The notes beneath the pieces are model-generated. The model was not told where the DNA came from. It saw nothing but the letters and a program-made list of their open reading frames with translations, and made no database searches. The translations under genes and the position numbers were made by a program. A stretch of DNA of 64,000 nt from Lithodes maja (Eukaryota > Arthropoda > Malacostraca > Decapoda > Lithodidae), in NCBI GenBank assembly GCA_037953745.1, contig JBAKBP010003096.1, positions 96,807 through 160,806 on the forward strand. The letters are read 5' to 3'. Below are positions 12,195 to 24,200 of this stretch, in pieces (the first letter of the stretch is position 1; each line of letters opens with the position of its first letter).

Positions 12195-12402
12195 TAACCC
12201 TTTCAGTATCAGGGCGCTCTTCTTCGGTATATTTTTGCTATCATTAGACAATTTTATGGAGCTTTGGAAGGATCAATGTGAAGGAAAATGGTAACATTAT
12301 TTTGATTAACCATCTGACTTCCTTATATCCTTCCTATGCTGAATAAACTCTTCGAATGTTTGCCATAATATCGTGAAAATCGTCCTTGAATACTAAAACA
12401 GT
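12195..12402. repeat. Palindromic ~210-bp repeat, copy 1
   Basis: Member of a family that begins TTAACCC(C)TTT and ends in the reverse complement. Inner landmarks are a TATTCTGGCTATCATTAGAC-like block and an AGGAAGGATC-like block, present in both orientations. Diverged copy. Confidence 0.75.
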
Positions 12403-12415
12403 TAAGTAAACAATT

Positions 12416-12666
12416 TAGTTAAAATAGGACTTCAGAGGCTATCAACCCTATTGGATTATTAAGCCAGCACACTAAGTCAACAGTAACATCAGGACTGGAG
12501 CCTCTCTGCAAGAACTCCAGTCCCTTCAAGTAAAGACCAGACCAGACCAGATGGCTGGAGTAAAGTAGGAAAGAAGAGCAATTGGACAGAGGAAGAACAA
12601 GCGGAGAAGTGAGAAGTACAGTAGAAGACTGAAAGTTCTCGGGCTCAACCAAGTTGCTTTATTGTC
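12416..12666. repeat. Dispersed repeat containing CTTCAGAGGCTATCAACC
   Basis: Shares long stretches with 13694-13862 and, inverted, with 50968-51083, 51386-51509 and 60183-60315 (blocks such as CCAGATGGCTGGAGTAAAGT). No coding capacity; probably a SINE or MITE of unknown class. Confidence 0.75.
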
Positions 12667-12780
12667 CAAGTAAACGAGCATCAAGCATCTTTATTAACTA
12701 GTCTGACTGAGTTATTGCTGCTAGTCACGAGATACTAATTTTATAGAAATATTTGTTTAGCCTGTAGTTAATCAAATATC

Positions 12781-12989
12781 TTAACCCTTTCAAGATAAAA
12801 TACGCATTTTTTCTCTATTTCCTGGCAATTATTAGACTATTTTATTTAGATTAGGAAGGATTTATGGAAGTCAGATGGTTAATCGAGATAATCCTTACTC
12901 TAATAATTCCCACAGAACCTTCCTAAGCTGTATGAAATCGTCTAATGATATCCAGAATAAACTGTATCATGATCCTCATAGGGGTTAAG
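12781..12989. repeat. Palindromic ~210-bp repeat, copy 2
   Basis: Both ends (TTAACCCTTTCA and GGGGTTAAG) and the internal AGGAAGG / CCTTCCTAAGCT inverted pair are clear. Confidence 0.8.
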
Positions 12990-13409
12990 GCGTTGAACAT
13001 CCATGACTAATCAAAACTAGTCAAGATTGACATATTGTTTGATTAACTTTTGATATATTGTAGGATTGTCTATTAATTTACTTATTATATTTATATATTT
13101 TGTTTTTTTATTCGTCACTCAGCCCTGGGCGGGGGACATAAATGTTTCGTATTTACATTGCTATATTTGAGAGGCAGTGATGAGGTGTGATAATTGTGAG
13201 CTGTTTTCTTATTTAACGATGAAGGATGCAGTGTTAGATAAGGACGTATCTATATTTGTATTACTTCTAAGAGGACATAAATTATGTGGCTTACCAAGAT
13301 AACGGTTGATGTAGTCAGCCATTTTTATAGTAATTAGGGATAAAACCTGTAGGCTACCTTCGTCGGTATTATTGATTAAAACAAGGTGATATAATAATAG
13401 AAAAGCTAA

Positions 13410-13628
13410 GTAACCCGTTCAGTATTTTCGCGGACCTGTTTTCACTATATTCTGGATAACATTAGACGATTTTATTTAGGTCTGAAAGGCCCACTAGGAA
13501 TCAAAGGGGTAAAGTCCATCTCAATTGACCCCCTGATTTCCACAATGCTCTCCTAAGCTGAATAAGATCGTCTACTGCTAGCCAGAATAAAAGGAAGAAA
13601 GATGTCCTCAATATCTGGAAAGGGGTAA
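13410..13628. repeat. Palindromic ~210-bp repeat, copy 3
   Basis: Starts TAACCCGTTCAGTATT and ends AAAGGGGTAA, with the ATTAGACGATTTTATT block and its inverted partner. Confidence 0.8.
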
Positions 13629-13693
13629 GAAGATATATTGAGTTGTTGACTACCAAGACTGAGTGACTGCGGAATAATTGTAAGAAAGTCGTC

Positions 13694-13862
13694 TTCATAA
13701 TATCGGATTAGTTAAAATATGACTTCAGAGGCTATCAACCCTATTGGATTATTGAGCCAGCACACTGTAAGTCGAGAATAACGTCAGGACTGGAGCCTCT
13801 CTGCGAAAACTCCAGTCCCTTGTACAATATTCCAGACCAGATGGCTGGAGTAAAGTAGGAAA
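13694..13862. repeat. Dispersed repeat, second copy of the CTTCAGAGGC family
   Basis: Near-identical to 12416-12560 over the CTTCAGAGGCTATCAACCCT block and the CCAGATGGCTGGAGTAAAG block. Confidence 0.8.
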
Positions 13863-14107
13863 GCATAATATTAGGAAGGGTGTAAGAAGATATATATTGA
13901 GTGACTGCGAACCTGCCGGCACACACCCCACATATAACAAGGGGTCAAACATTCCCAGATACCTACATTTTTGGCTACAGAAAGGGGGGTATGAAAAGGG
14001 CATCACACGAGCGACCATTTGGCTTGAAATTTCGACGATTGTTTTTTTTAATCGACAACACTTCTGGGATTGGTGGCCCTTGTATCGAAAACTTGACTGA
14101 CGGTGGA

Positions 14108-14271
14108 TTAACCCTTTCAGTACCGGTGGAGTCTTACTTTGTTTGATTTCATAAACATTTAGACGAATATTATAAGCTTAGGAAGGATAGATGGTAACTA
14201 AAAGAATGAATTGAATTTAATACCTGCCCGAATATAATAAAAAGGATCTCTTCGAATGTGAATGGGTTAAC
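14108..14271. repeat. Palindromic repeat, shortened degenerate copy 4
   Basis: Keeps the TTAACCCTTTCAGTACC start, the AGGAAGGATAGATGG block and a GGGTTAAC end, but is shorter than its relatives. Confidence 0.6.
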
Positions 14272-16532
14272 TAGATGACAGAAATACTACAAACGTAAAC
14301 CTCATAAGCTGCCAGACCAGTGTTGACGATGTAAGTCGAGGGAAAGTCCTCCTGCGATACCAGCTTAAAGTCGATTTCACACTAGCGATTTTTTCGTTAA
14401 TTTTCATGAACAAGTTTTTCCTAATACTACTTTTTGCTATTTTCGCATTGGAATCTACAACTAGTGTTAATGTATATGATACTGAGAGCCTGAAATAATA
14501 CATAACTCTACTTAAAAAAATAGCAGGCCACAATTGCCTGAAAAAATTGCCGAATAAATCGCTCGTATGACAGTGACTTAACTCTCGTCTCTGCCCATCT
14601 CTTGTGAGTCTCGGGGAAGATCAGTCAATAGTCTAAGTATCTCTTGTCCCTATACTAAGATATTGAGAGCTTAAAATCCACTCGAAAATGCAGGAGAGAA
14701 GAATGGTGGGGGAAACAGCAGAGTTAGCTAGGAAAAGTTGGACATGTGTTTATATAATAATTATATATCATGGTATTCTTGTTTTTATAGAAGAGTTAGA
14801 GTCTGTTTTTTTTATGCTAGCGAGAAATTCATGTGTCTTCATCTTGATGTATCACTTATTGTAACGTGTTTATAGCCAAATTGTCATTAATTGGGAAAAC
14901 TTGGCCTTAGTACATCACAAACATAGCCGTTTTTTATATTTCCATAAATTATCGAGTAATCAGCAGCTAATGGAGCAAACTTTTCCCCAGTTTAAAACAA
15001 AATCAAGTATAGTTCACTACTCATGGCAATAATTGACAGTACAGACATATCACCAAGAAACTCGCTTTGATCAGAGTAGAACACTACATTTCATACTTCT
15101 AAATTGAGGAGAAAAACGAAAAATAGTCTAACTATACACAGATGCTCAGATAAAGACCAAGGAGCCAGATTCAACAAAGTATTTATCACCGTGATTAGTT
15201 GACAAACATGATGTAACTCAATTAACTCAAGCAATTTCCACGATTGACTTTGCCTTTAATATGATCTAAACCATCCCATTCCATTACTAGTTTGTTGATG
15301 AATAGGGACTTTATTGAAGTTGGTAGTGCAGTGGTAAATGGGAATGGTAAATGATGGGATGGAAGTTTTTCTGAATCCACTCCTTGTAAGAGAACTATGA
15401 TTATACAGCGAAGGAAGAAATTAAACCCCAAAAAGTAAACAGAGTCATTCATGTAAGAAAATATGAGGCAGAACCAACGTGTCTCAGAAAATCTTGTAAG
15501 CTCCAGACAGCCAGTCTGCAAGATGATAATGTTGTCATTGGGTAAAGGGCTATGGAGGAAAAACAACCTTATAAACCCTCTGGATGATAAAAGTAATGAT
15601 GTCAATGAAATAAACAAGTCTCACGGCAGCCTAGGGCGAGAACAAATCTACAAAGCAAATAATCTTTGAACAACTTTGCAAAATGGATGAATTCGTTAAT
15701 GTACAAGCGATACATCACCAAATGAAGGTGTAATATGTATTGTATAATTAAACATTTAAATGGTGAAAAGAACAAGCAGAATATCTTGCATCTCAGTCGC
15801 AAGTTTATGATTGTCTTGGATCGCTTGATGATATCTTCCCACTCATTATTGGAGTGGTTCACGATAAGCTGGATTGAGTGGACAAATAATTTAGATATAA
15901 AGCAAAAGAACATCACCAAAGAACTGACTCACCGATGCCGTCATTTGTGTCAACCACGTAAAATTAAATCCACAAAAAATCAACTATCACTTGCATTCTA
16001 AAAATGTAGCCAATAAAAGTAATTTCAGTTGTATTTTCCATAAAAGGCAACTAAAATTAATACAGACCACATGTTTTGAATTTGAAAGTAGGCTCAAAAG
16101 TATGAGTTTTATATTATGCCTGATACAAAAGTGACTTATGCATATAAGAAGCACTAAATAAGAATGTCATTGCTCATCAATAAGATTCAGTCGTAGAATT
16201 GCTCATTTTTGGTGAACTTGATATATCAACACAATATACGACATGAATTTTGATAAAACAAATATATCGTTATTAGAGCATCTGCAATCAAATGTAAATC
16301 AGTGTTACTTTTTGCCTTCCTGATCGATAAAACTAAACAATTTGAGCTGCCATTTTGTGAACAGCTGAACTAATACTAGTCAATTTCCTGAAATGCTCAA
16401 CCAAATTGATACAGGTCAGTGTTGTTTTCGTTATCAGCTCAACCATTATATATATAAGTTTTGCTCTTCGTGAACAGCCCTTCTTGTGTGGGATATTTAT
16501 GTATTGTTTATTCATTTTTTTAATATTTCCCT
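14272..16532. other. Non-coding stretch downstream of the host gene
   Basis: AT-rich sequence without a convincing exon or RNA gene. A short block around 14300-14345 resembles 61425-61480, so an old repeat is likely there. On the minus strand AATAAA occurs at 16506-16511, about 22 bases past the host stop codon, a possible poly(A) signal. Confidence 0.5.
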
Positions 16533-16669
16533 TTACGTGGAGGCAGCGAAGGAGACGGGCGTATAGAAGTTGTTGTAGGTCCCCCAGCCCTTCGCGGCCA
16601 AGTTGAAGCTGGCAGAACGTCGCTTATCATCCTTGTCAAACTCGAAGTCCAGGAGCGTGTGGTGAGGGA
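16533..16669 (-). CDS. Synaptopodin-2-like gene, last coding exon
   Basis: The acceptor CCTGTGCAG is followed by two bases that complete a codon left open by the large upstream exon (A + TC = Ile). Then come 44 codons and a TAA stop (16533-16535). The peptide contains HHTLLDFEFDKDDKRRS and ends WGTYNNFYTPVSFAAST. The exact phase fit over a 4.6-kb intron is strong support. The conserved-looking aromatic C-terminal tail suggests a binding peptide, but I do not know its partner. AATAAA on this strand shortly after the stop would give a very short 3' UTR. Confidence 0.85.
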
Positions 16670-17329
16670 CTGCACAGGTGGAGGTGACAATGGAGTGGAG
16701 CATTGAGTGTAAGGAGAGCACAAAGAAAATAATGTTAGTTGATTGTTTTAATTTTTGCCTATTACACCTGCACCCTTTGGCTGCGGCTATGTTTGGGCTA
16801 TTTAGGGCATATTCAGGCACTCCTGAATGATAAATCAAGCATCTGCATTAAATGAAGTGTATTCTGCCAAAAACTAGGCGAAAATAGCTTCAAAATGACA
16901 CCAGAACGGACCCTGTACGTGGTCTGGTTCACCCACAGTGGTCCCAGTGAAACGCGGGAACCCCGCTATTATGTAACACTCGCTCGCTTGGCTACACTGG
17001 TGAGAGAGACAGAGAGAGACTCGCGCAAGACACAGCCTAGCTCAGTGAGCCGCTTGGTGCTCTGAGGGTCGGAGGTGGGCCCCTCACGCTCCCGCCCACT
17101 GACACTCGATTTTTACGTTTTTTACAGGCTTTTAAAGCCTGGAAATTGCTGTAACTTGCCAAAACATTCCAGAACGTCACCCGCAGCGAAAGGGTTAAAT
17201 ATATTCTATTCTGATGAAATACTTACATTTAATTTTTTCAATTTACTTGAAGTCAGTATTAAAGCTATATATCGAAATAAAGTGTATAGATTTAATAGAA
17301 TTTTTTTTATTAGAGATTTAATAGATTTA
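16670..17329. other. Intron sequence with an unclassified GC-richer block
   Basis: 16860-17200 is GC-richer than its surroundings and ends CGAAAGGGTTAAA, like the palindromic repeat family, but I cannot match the rest. No exon seen. Confidence 0.5.
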
Positions 17330-17510
17330 ATATAGAATTCACTTCCCTCGAGTTGCTTTCCACAAACTTACAATCTACAAAAATTTAAATCCAGTTGTTA
17401 CAAACATTTTATGAATGGAGGGTGCCTTTAGGCACATGGACCTTTTTGTTTTATCTGTGTTTTTCCTTCCTCCGTTCATTGTCTCTTTAAAAAAAAAAAA
17501 AAAAAAAAAT
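17330..17510 (+). mobile_element. LINE 3' tail fragment with poly(A)
   Basis: A short translatable stretch starting NSLPSSCFPQ and containing LQKFKSSCYKHF resembles the extreme C-terminus of CR1/jockey-type RTs (NSLP...FK...L). It is followed by a short 3' UTR and a ~20-base A-tail at 17489-17510. The 5' part is missing. Confidence 0.6.
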
Positions 17511-18334
17511 GACACTTGATTTTCGGCCTGTTGTATCAGCCTATAATAATAGCTAAATAAAACTTAATAATATGTCTTACTTGAAATCGTTGAAATCATG
17601 AGTTTTAACTGACTTGTTGACTCTAAATAACGTTGGACATTTTAACTATTTACTTCAGACTTTTGATGAGTGGCACGAAATATAATATTATGCCTTAATA
17701 GCCTGTCCTTTGCTAACGGTGATCATTCTTATCTTACTCTTCCAAGGCACCACTAATTGCTCTGTAATACCTTATGTTCATAGAAGATGGCTAATAGAAA
17801 ATTGTCGAAAACAGAAATACAGTGCAAAGATCATGTAAAATCTTTACATTGAAAATATAGCTAGTAACCATCAAACATATTAACAATAATACAAATAAAT
17901 GCATTCCTGCAAAAAAAAAACAAAAAAACATATAAACATTTGTTAACAACCAGTCCAATATTTATGCCCTATAATATATTCTAATAAAACCCGTATTGGC
18001 TTTATTATGAGTGTTTTGGATTATGGCTAACTAACTTTAATTCAGTACTAATTTATAGTTATCGCATTTCTATGTGATTTGTGTATAATGTAGTAATAGT
18101 AGCTGTAGTCTGAACCTTTGACTGCTAGATAAAGGTGACATCATGTTTCGTATTAAAGAAAAGCAAAACCTGACATCATAAAACTCTACACCCTGCTTGT
18201 TCTACCTTTTCTCTAAACTCACTGAACTAACCAAAAGTAAAGTGAACTAACTTAACCTACTTAAGCTGATATATCATATTTAATATACTTTTTGATTGCT
18301 TATATGTGTATGTTTTTGCACTAGTTACATACTA
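17511..18334. other. AT-rich intron sequence
   Basis: No exon or recognisable repeat seen apart from short A-runs near 17910. Confidence 0.5.
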
Positions 18335-18894
18335 GGGGAGGTGTGGTGGAGTGGTCTTGCCACTGGCCTGGTAATCCAAAGGTCCCGGGTTCAAATCCCG
18401 ATGTATCAATGGGAAGATATTATTGGGATGGAATTTGTGCTGTACCTAGTATCAGTGCATTACCACGAAGCCCACCGAAACGTCAATAAAATACCCTCAT
18501 TGTTCCCTGATTAAATAGCACTGTATGAATATTCCCATATTCAAAATATGCTATAGGGGTGCAATGCCTGGTGAGTTATCTGCTCAACAGGTGGCGTTGT
18601 GTGTGTGTAAGTGTGAGAGTCCGAGTGTAGAGGGTGAGACAGTGAAGCACGGGAACGAGATGGCTTCAGAGATGGGGTCGTTTCGGGCCATGAGTGAGCA
18701 CCGTGCCTCATGTGAAGGCAAGATGGCAGGTGCTCATTGTACTCTACGTGCTTCACATGTCTCACTCCCTAGACTGGAACAAGACCTCACGGGCTTCACT
18801 GTTCATTGTAAAGCGGTGAATGTTAAGGCTCTCAGCCTATGCCCGAGAGGAAGTAAGTTGGAATATAGAAAAAAAAAAAAAAAAAAAAAAAAAA
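18335..18894 (+). mobile_element. tRNA-derived SINE, full-length copy
   Basis: The head looks like a tRNA: GGGGAGGTGTGGTGGAGTGG (A-box region) and CGGGTTCAAATCCCG (B box at about 18387-18399), with GGTAATCCAA between them. A ~420-base body follows and it ends in a 26-base A-run. Related copies lie on the minus strand at 59699-60181 and 51540-52040. The head resembles a serine-type tRNA without the long variable arm, but the loop as read would be GGT, so the parent tRNA is uncertain. Confidence 0.85.
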
Positions 18895-19109
18895 TACTGT
18901 AAACTTTGCTGTGTATCACGAAGCGATATTATTCTGCCTAGGATACATCGCATGGTCGATAGGTCCTTCTAAGGTTGAACAATATTTTCTGCTAGAAGCT
19001 GGACTGACTGTAATTAATTTGCTGTGTTCTGTCTGAAGCTGTGTATTTTTTGTTTGCAAGTATGTTGGGATATGAAAATAAGTGTGCCTTACTATGTCGT
19101 TTGATCTAT

Positions 19110-19305
19110 TAGCTCTCAATATACTATGGTCCTTTATTGTCTTTATTCTGGCTAGCATTAGGCGATTTTACTCGGATTGGGAAAGTGTTTCATGAATCAA
19201 AAGCGATAAAACTGTGTTATCGAGTCCTTCCAAATTTGAATAAAACCGTCTCATGATAGCTAAAATACATCGGAGAAATGCGTCAATGAATAATGAGAGG
19301 CTTAA
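19110..19305. repeat. Palindromic ~210-bp repeat, degenerate copy 5
   Basis: Contains the TTATTCTGGCTAGCATTAGG block and the inverted AAACCGTCTCATGATAGCT block; the ends are worn. Confidence 0.55.
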
Positions 19306-19469
19306 GCAATCAATATATAAATGTGCATATTATATTTACCTGCAGACCGATATATTAATAGTGAAAAACATAGAGACAGTGTCATGAAATTTTGCGACCG
19401 ACTGTACATGAGTGAGGTGTTGTGTTATGTTTTGTTTTATATATATATATATATAAAGTGTATATTGTA

Positions 19470-19672
19470 ATAACCCTTTCAGTATTCCAGGACGTCGTTT
19501 CACTTTATTCTGGGTACCATTAGACGTTTTGACTAAGGCTTGGGAGGCCCTATTAATAAATCATATCCAATAAACATCGGGCCCTCACAATTCCTTCATT
19601 AACGGAATAAAATCGTCCACTAATGGCCACAATTAAAGGAAGAAACGCGTTCTCGTATCGTAAAAGGATTAA
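19470..19672. repeat. Palindromic ~210-bp repeat, copy 6
   Basis: Starts TAACCCTTTCAGTATTCC, carries TTATTCTGGGTACCATTAGA and ends AAAAGGATTAA with the inverted AATAAAATCGTCCACTAATG block. Confidence 0.75.
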
Positions 19673-19804
19673 TATCATTACACTTTTTCTACACTCTAAA
19701 AAATCTAGGGTATGAAAAGGTATATAAGATCATTGGGTATATTGGTAGTGATTTACCTTTCTAATTGGTATAGGATGTCGTTATCGCTGGCAATGTACCA
19801 ATAA

Positions 19805-20152
19805 AAGGTACATTATAACGGACACTTTATATACCCTTGTTATACCTTATATTTCTTACAGTGCAGCTATAAGGTACATTATAACGGTACATTATAAAGC
19901 TACATTATAACGGACACTTTATATACCCTTGTTATACCTTATATTTCTTACAGTGCAGCTATAAGGTACATTATAACGGTACATTATAAAGGTACATTAT
20001 AACGGACACTTTATATACCCTTGTTATACCTTATATTTCTTACAGTGCAGCTATAAGGTACATTATAACGGTACATTATAAAGGTACATTATAACGGACA
20101 CTTTATATACCCTTGTTATACCTTATATTTCTTACAGTGCAGCTATAAGGTG
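19805..20152 (+). repeat. 92-bp minisatellite, about 3.8 copies
   Basis: The block CAGTGCAGCTATAAGG recurs at 19859, 19951, 20043 and 20135, exactly 92 bases apart. Each unit holds shorter internal repeats of GGTACATTATAA. The copies are nearly identical, so the expansion is recent. Confidence 0.95.
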
Positions 20153-20424
20153 ATCGAGGGTAAATTAGGTGTGCATTATTTAGCTGACATTATGTGAGTG
20201 GCGTTATCCGTATTGCACGGCTGGATTATAGGAGCAAACAACTGAAATAAAAGGATTAGTATGGATCCTTAATAATAATTTAGATTAAGAATAAGCAAAT
20301 GGATCGATAATGACACATATAAAGGTTTGCAAGATTATAGACAGATAACATTAAAATAGGAGTAAAAAGAAAGAGATTTCGTAATGAATGATTGCTCTGG
20401 GAGTTTGGATGACTAAATAAACAC

Positions 20425-20429
<5 letters not shown>

Positions 20430-20482
<53 letters not shown>
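20430..20482 (+). repeat. TA then GA compound microsatellite
   Basis: A TA run followed directly by a GA run. Confidence 0.95.
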
Positions 20483-20485
<3 letters not shown>

Positions 20486-20703
20486 AGCATCGGAAAGGCA
20501 AATATTAGCATCTAGGGAGTCGGAAGGAACAGATTAGAATGAAGATATATGGGACAATAGGGAATAGTAGAAAGGGTAGAGAGGACATGGAGGGATGGGA
20601 AACGGCAAATGTGAAAGGGAGTAAGGAGGAAAAATATAACGAGAACAATTCAACGATAGAGAAGAGGAACAATCGGACGAAAAGGGGGAATACTCTAACA
20701 TGA

Positions 20704-20910
20704 ACTATAGTCTATTCATTATCCTTGGGCTTAAAATCTTCAGCAGTAACAACTATAACTCGCAAAAGTCTAGAGTAATCGGGCTAATATCTCTAGCATA
20801 TGGGAAAAGTCGGTGTGGAAAAGTGCAGCCCATTTAATCGAGCTATTTTTGAGTTGCATAATATAGATGTCAAGATTTGTGGCTTCCTTATACGGAATAG
20901 ACTATAGTGA
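20704..20910. repeat. Foldback repeat with ACTATAGTCTATTC ends
   Basis: Begins ACTATAGTCTATTC and ends GAATAGACTATAGT, with similar GAGTAATCGGGCTAATAT-type interior. It is related to the larger palindrome at 25921-26335. Confidence 0.75.
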
Positions 20911-21252
20911 AAAGGATATAGAGAAGACTGAAATATATGGGGGAATATCCAAATATGGGAGGGAGTAGGGAGGACAAAATTTTAATTGAGAGAAAAACGT
21001 AATACATGAACTAGTAAATACGGAACATAGACATCTTAAAAATGGAGCAAATCCAATTTCGAAAGGGGTAAGGGAGACAAAATTGGAAACAAGAGAAAAT
21101 TTAACAACACGAACTAGGAAAATACGGAACAAAGACGACTTGAAATGGGGTGAAACTCTGACATGGACTAGTAAAAGAGGAATATAAACTACGTAAAAAA
21201 GTGGAAAAGTCCAAATTCGTGAATGGTGAAAATTCTAGGGGCGGCAACTCAC
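20911..21252. other. Intron start downstream of the large exon
   Basis: The open frame of the large exon runs on into this region, but a GTGAGT donor at 21247-21252 (minus strand) in correct phase marks the exon end. Nothing else recognised. Confidence 0.6.
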
Positions 21253-24200
21253 TTTCCGCGACAGGGGTGGGCGGAAGGGAGGCTCGCTGTACCACCTTCA
21301 CCTCTGCAGTATAAAAGTCGGCCGGGCCTGTGGACGAGGGAGTGGGGGGATTGGTGGAGGGAGAGAAGAGTGGAGAGGGGGTGAAGAAGGGAGGAGGGGT
21401 GGAGCATGCTGGCAAACCGATGAAGGAGAAGCAGCCCCTCTTATTTAGTGGAGGACCATGAGACATAAGCCAGTGATCGTTGCTTGCTCCCTCATCATCA
21501 TCATCATCGTTCGAATCATCAGCGTCGTAGTCTACCTTCAGTTCGTCTTCCTCTTCGTCGTCGAAGTTGTCTTTCGCGTGTTCGTCCTCTCTCAGATCGG
21601 TGTTCGAGTGTGTGTGTTCGTAGTCCCTCAGATTAGGGCATTCTTGATTTGGTTCGTTTTCTATTATATCAGTGTTTTCTTTCTCGCGTTCACTTGCTAT
21701 CATATCAGTGGTTTCCTTCTTGGGTTCAACTTCTATTACATCGGCATTTTCATTCTCGTTATTGTCTGATGTCATGTCTGTGTATTCCTTCACCTCCTCT
21801 CTTATATCGGGATTTATTTGCTTGTCTCCTTTTGTTTTATCAGTGCTTTCAATATCAAGTTTGTTGTTTTGGATATCTTCTTTTACATGTTCGTATTTAT
21901 TTGTCTTTGTTGAATCAGTTCCAGAATTCGACTTCTCATCGGGTCGAATAATCTTTACTTCAGGGATTGATTCATAAGACACACTTCTCTGGTGGCTGTT
22001 ATTTATTTTCAGTTCTTCATTATTGCTAAATTTACTTTGCATATCGTGAGAACTGGAAACTTCAAGCTGACAAAACTCCACACTGTCAAGCTTACATATC
22101 GAAGCTTCATTCTTGGGAAGCTCAGTATGATCATGCTTATAATTAGAAACTTTACTTTGACGAAGCTCAGTATCATCAAGTATATCTTTAGAAGCTTCAT
22201 TCTGGAGGATTTCATTATTATCAAGCTTGCACTTATGAGCCTTACTTAGACACAGCTCAGCGTTATCAAGCTGGTATTTAGAAGTTTCCGTTTGACATAC
22301 CTCAGAATTTTCAAGCTTGCATTTATAAGCTTCATTTTGACGTATTTCAACATTATCAAGCTTGCAGTTAGAATGATAAGATTTATTCTCACCATTTTCC
22401 CCTTTATCACCGTTAATGAAGAACTCCGAATCTTCCAGCTCCTGATTGGCACTGCTTCTGGAGACGCTACGGTAGAAGTCCGGAGGCTTAAGGTCTTGCA
22501 CGGTGGTGGCGGCGAGAGTCGTGGGGCCGCTCACCAGGGCCTGTTCCATCCCCTGCAGGAACCGTTTCAGCTCCTCCTCGTCCATGGATCCCTTGCGGGG
22601 TTCGGAGCTCGTTTCGTTCCCTAGGGTTACGTTGAATTCGGTGCCGGAGCTGGTTTGTTGTGACTCCTTATCCATGGTTATCTTACAGGGTTTGGAGGTC
22701 CTTCCGATTCTCGGTGTTTCAAGTAGCTGAGTACCGAATTGATTAAATTCCTCCTTATCCATGGATATCTTATGGTTCTTTGACGTTTCGATTCCCTGTG
22801 ATTCGATAAGCTGAACACCCGAACTGGTTTCATCATGGTGGATCGGCAATATTTGTTTTGGTCCAAGAGGGGTCGCCAAAGCTCCGTTTTCTTTCAGTGT
22901 TGTCTGTACCGTGTCGGCAGGTTGTGTGACAAGATGAGAAGATACTGTGTTATTATCAGCATCAGTGATCTTCATTGTTTTCAGAGATGAAACATTAACT
23001 TTTGATTCGCACTGTTTATCACTGACAATAGTGCTACCAAATGCACTGTTGACTTTCTTCTCAGATGTAAACTGATGAATATTTGAAGAGGAAAATGACT
23101 CTTTGCTCATATGCATATTTGAAAAGGCACAGTCCATATTCATCTTCTGTACTGGGCTCCCATTAACGTGCGAGGAAGTACCAGAGTTGTTTAGAGGAAT
23201 ATACTCCGTCTGAGGTAAGAAGGGAAAGCCGGACTGGGTAAGAACACCTTCATATGGACCGGAGACACAAGCTTCTTGATTTGTGCTGGGGAACAAGGTG
23301 GCGAAGTTGGCTGGGGTGAGTATTGATTTTGCATTCCTCATGGATGTTGTTTCATTGGTGTAATGATTGAAACTGAGGGGAAATGCTGGGGACTGGGCAT
23401 GGGGCATTGTAGGGGTGTTTATTGCTGGGGTATTCATGGGGGTGAGGGGAAGGGGACTGTGGGGGGAGGGGGTGTTGACTAGTGATGAGAGGGAGATGAG
23501 GGGCAGGGAGGTGGGGCGGGCTGGCTTGCTGGTGCCCAGTGGTAGGCTTCCGGTGCTGTCAATGCTTTTCTCAGTTTCGGTCGGGGAACTCACCTGTATG
23601 TCCACTTGGTTTCCTATATTCAGATTGTCATTGTTGTTCATCTTATTGTCATTTGAGCTAAGGTTTACAATATCGAGAAAATCATCATAGTGCATAGAAG
23701 CAGTTTTGCTGAGCTTCATTACAACTTTCTGTTCTGAAATTATCTCAGATGGGTGCTCTTCTTTAATCGTGTTTTCATTGCCGGGGGTGTTCGTTTCATA
23801 CTCTTTCAGATCAGTGACTTGAGTTCCGTCGGGAAGGATATAAAGAGGGGGTGTCCCAGGTTTGAGATCTATTGGCATGTGCTCTGTCTCGGCCGAAAGG
23901 GAATTGTCAGGTAGAGGCGTAGGAATGGAACTGTGCACTACGGGGTGATCAGTTTGAAAAGGTAAATCTTGGGAGGATGAAACAACAGGAAGAGATTTTT
24001 TAAGAGAAATAGATGGAGTGCCAAGAGAAGAGTCCGGTAAAGTGATAGTCGAGGCAGCAGCAGTAGTAAGTGGCGATGTGATAGCAAAACTCGCAATATC
24101 CAAGCTTGAGTCTTTGCATGAGGGCTCACTTGGATTTACCAGTAGCTCAAAAGCAGAAAAGAGGCCGCTATCAACTTCTTGCGACACAGGTTTTTCACTG

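Noticed and set aside
18335..18410. Possible functional tRNA gene
   Set aside because: The acceptor stem does not close, the sequence continues into a SINE body with an A-tail, and related dispersed copies exist.
21101..21252. Extension of the large exon's open frame past 21253
   Set aside because: A GTGAGT donor in exact phase with the last exon marks the exon end; the extension is intron.
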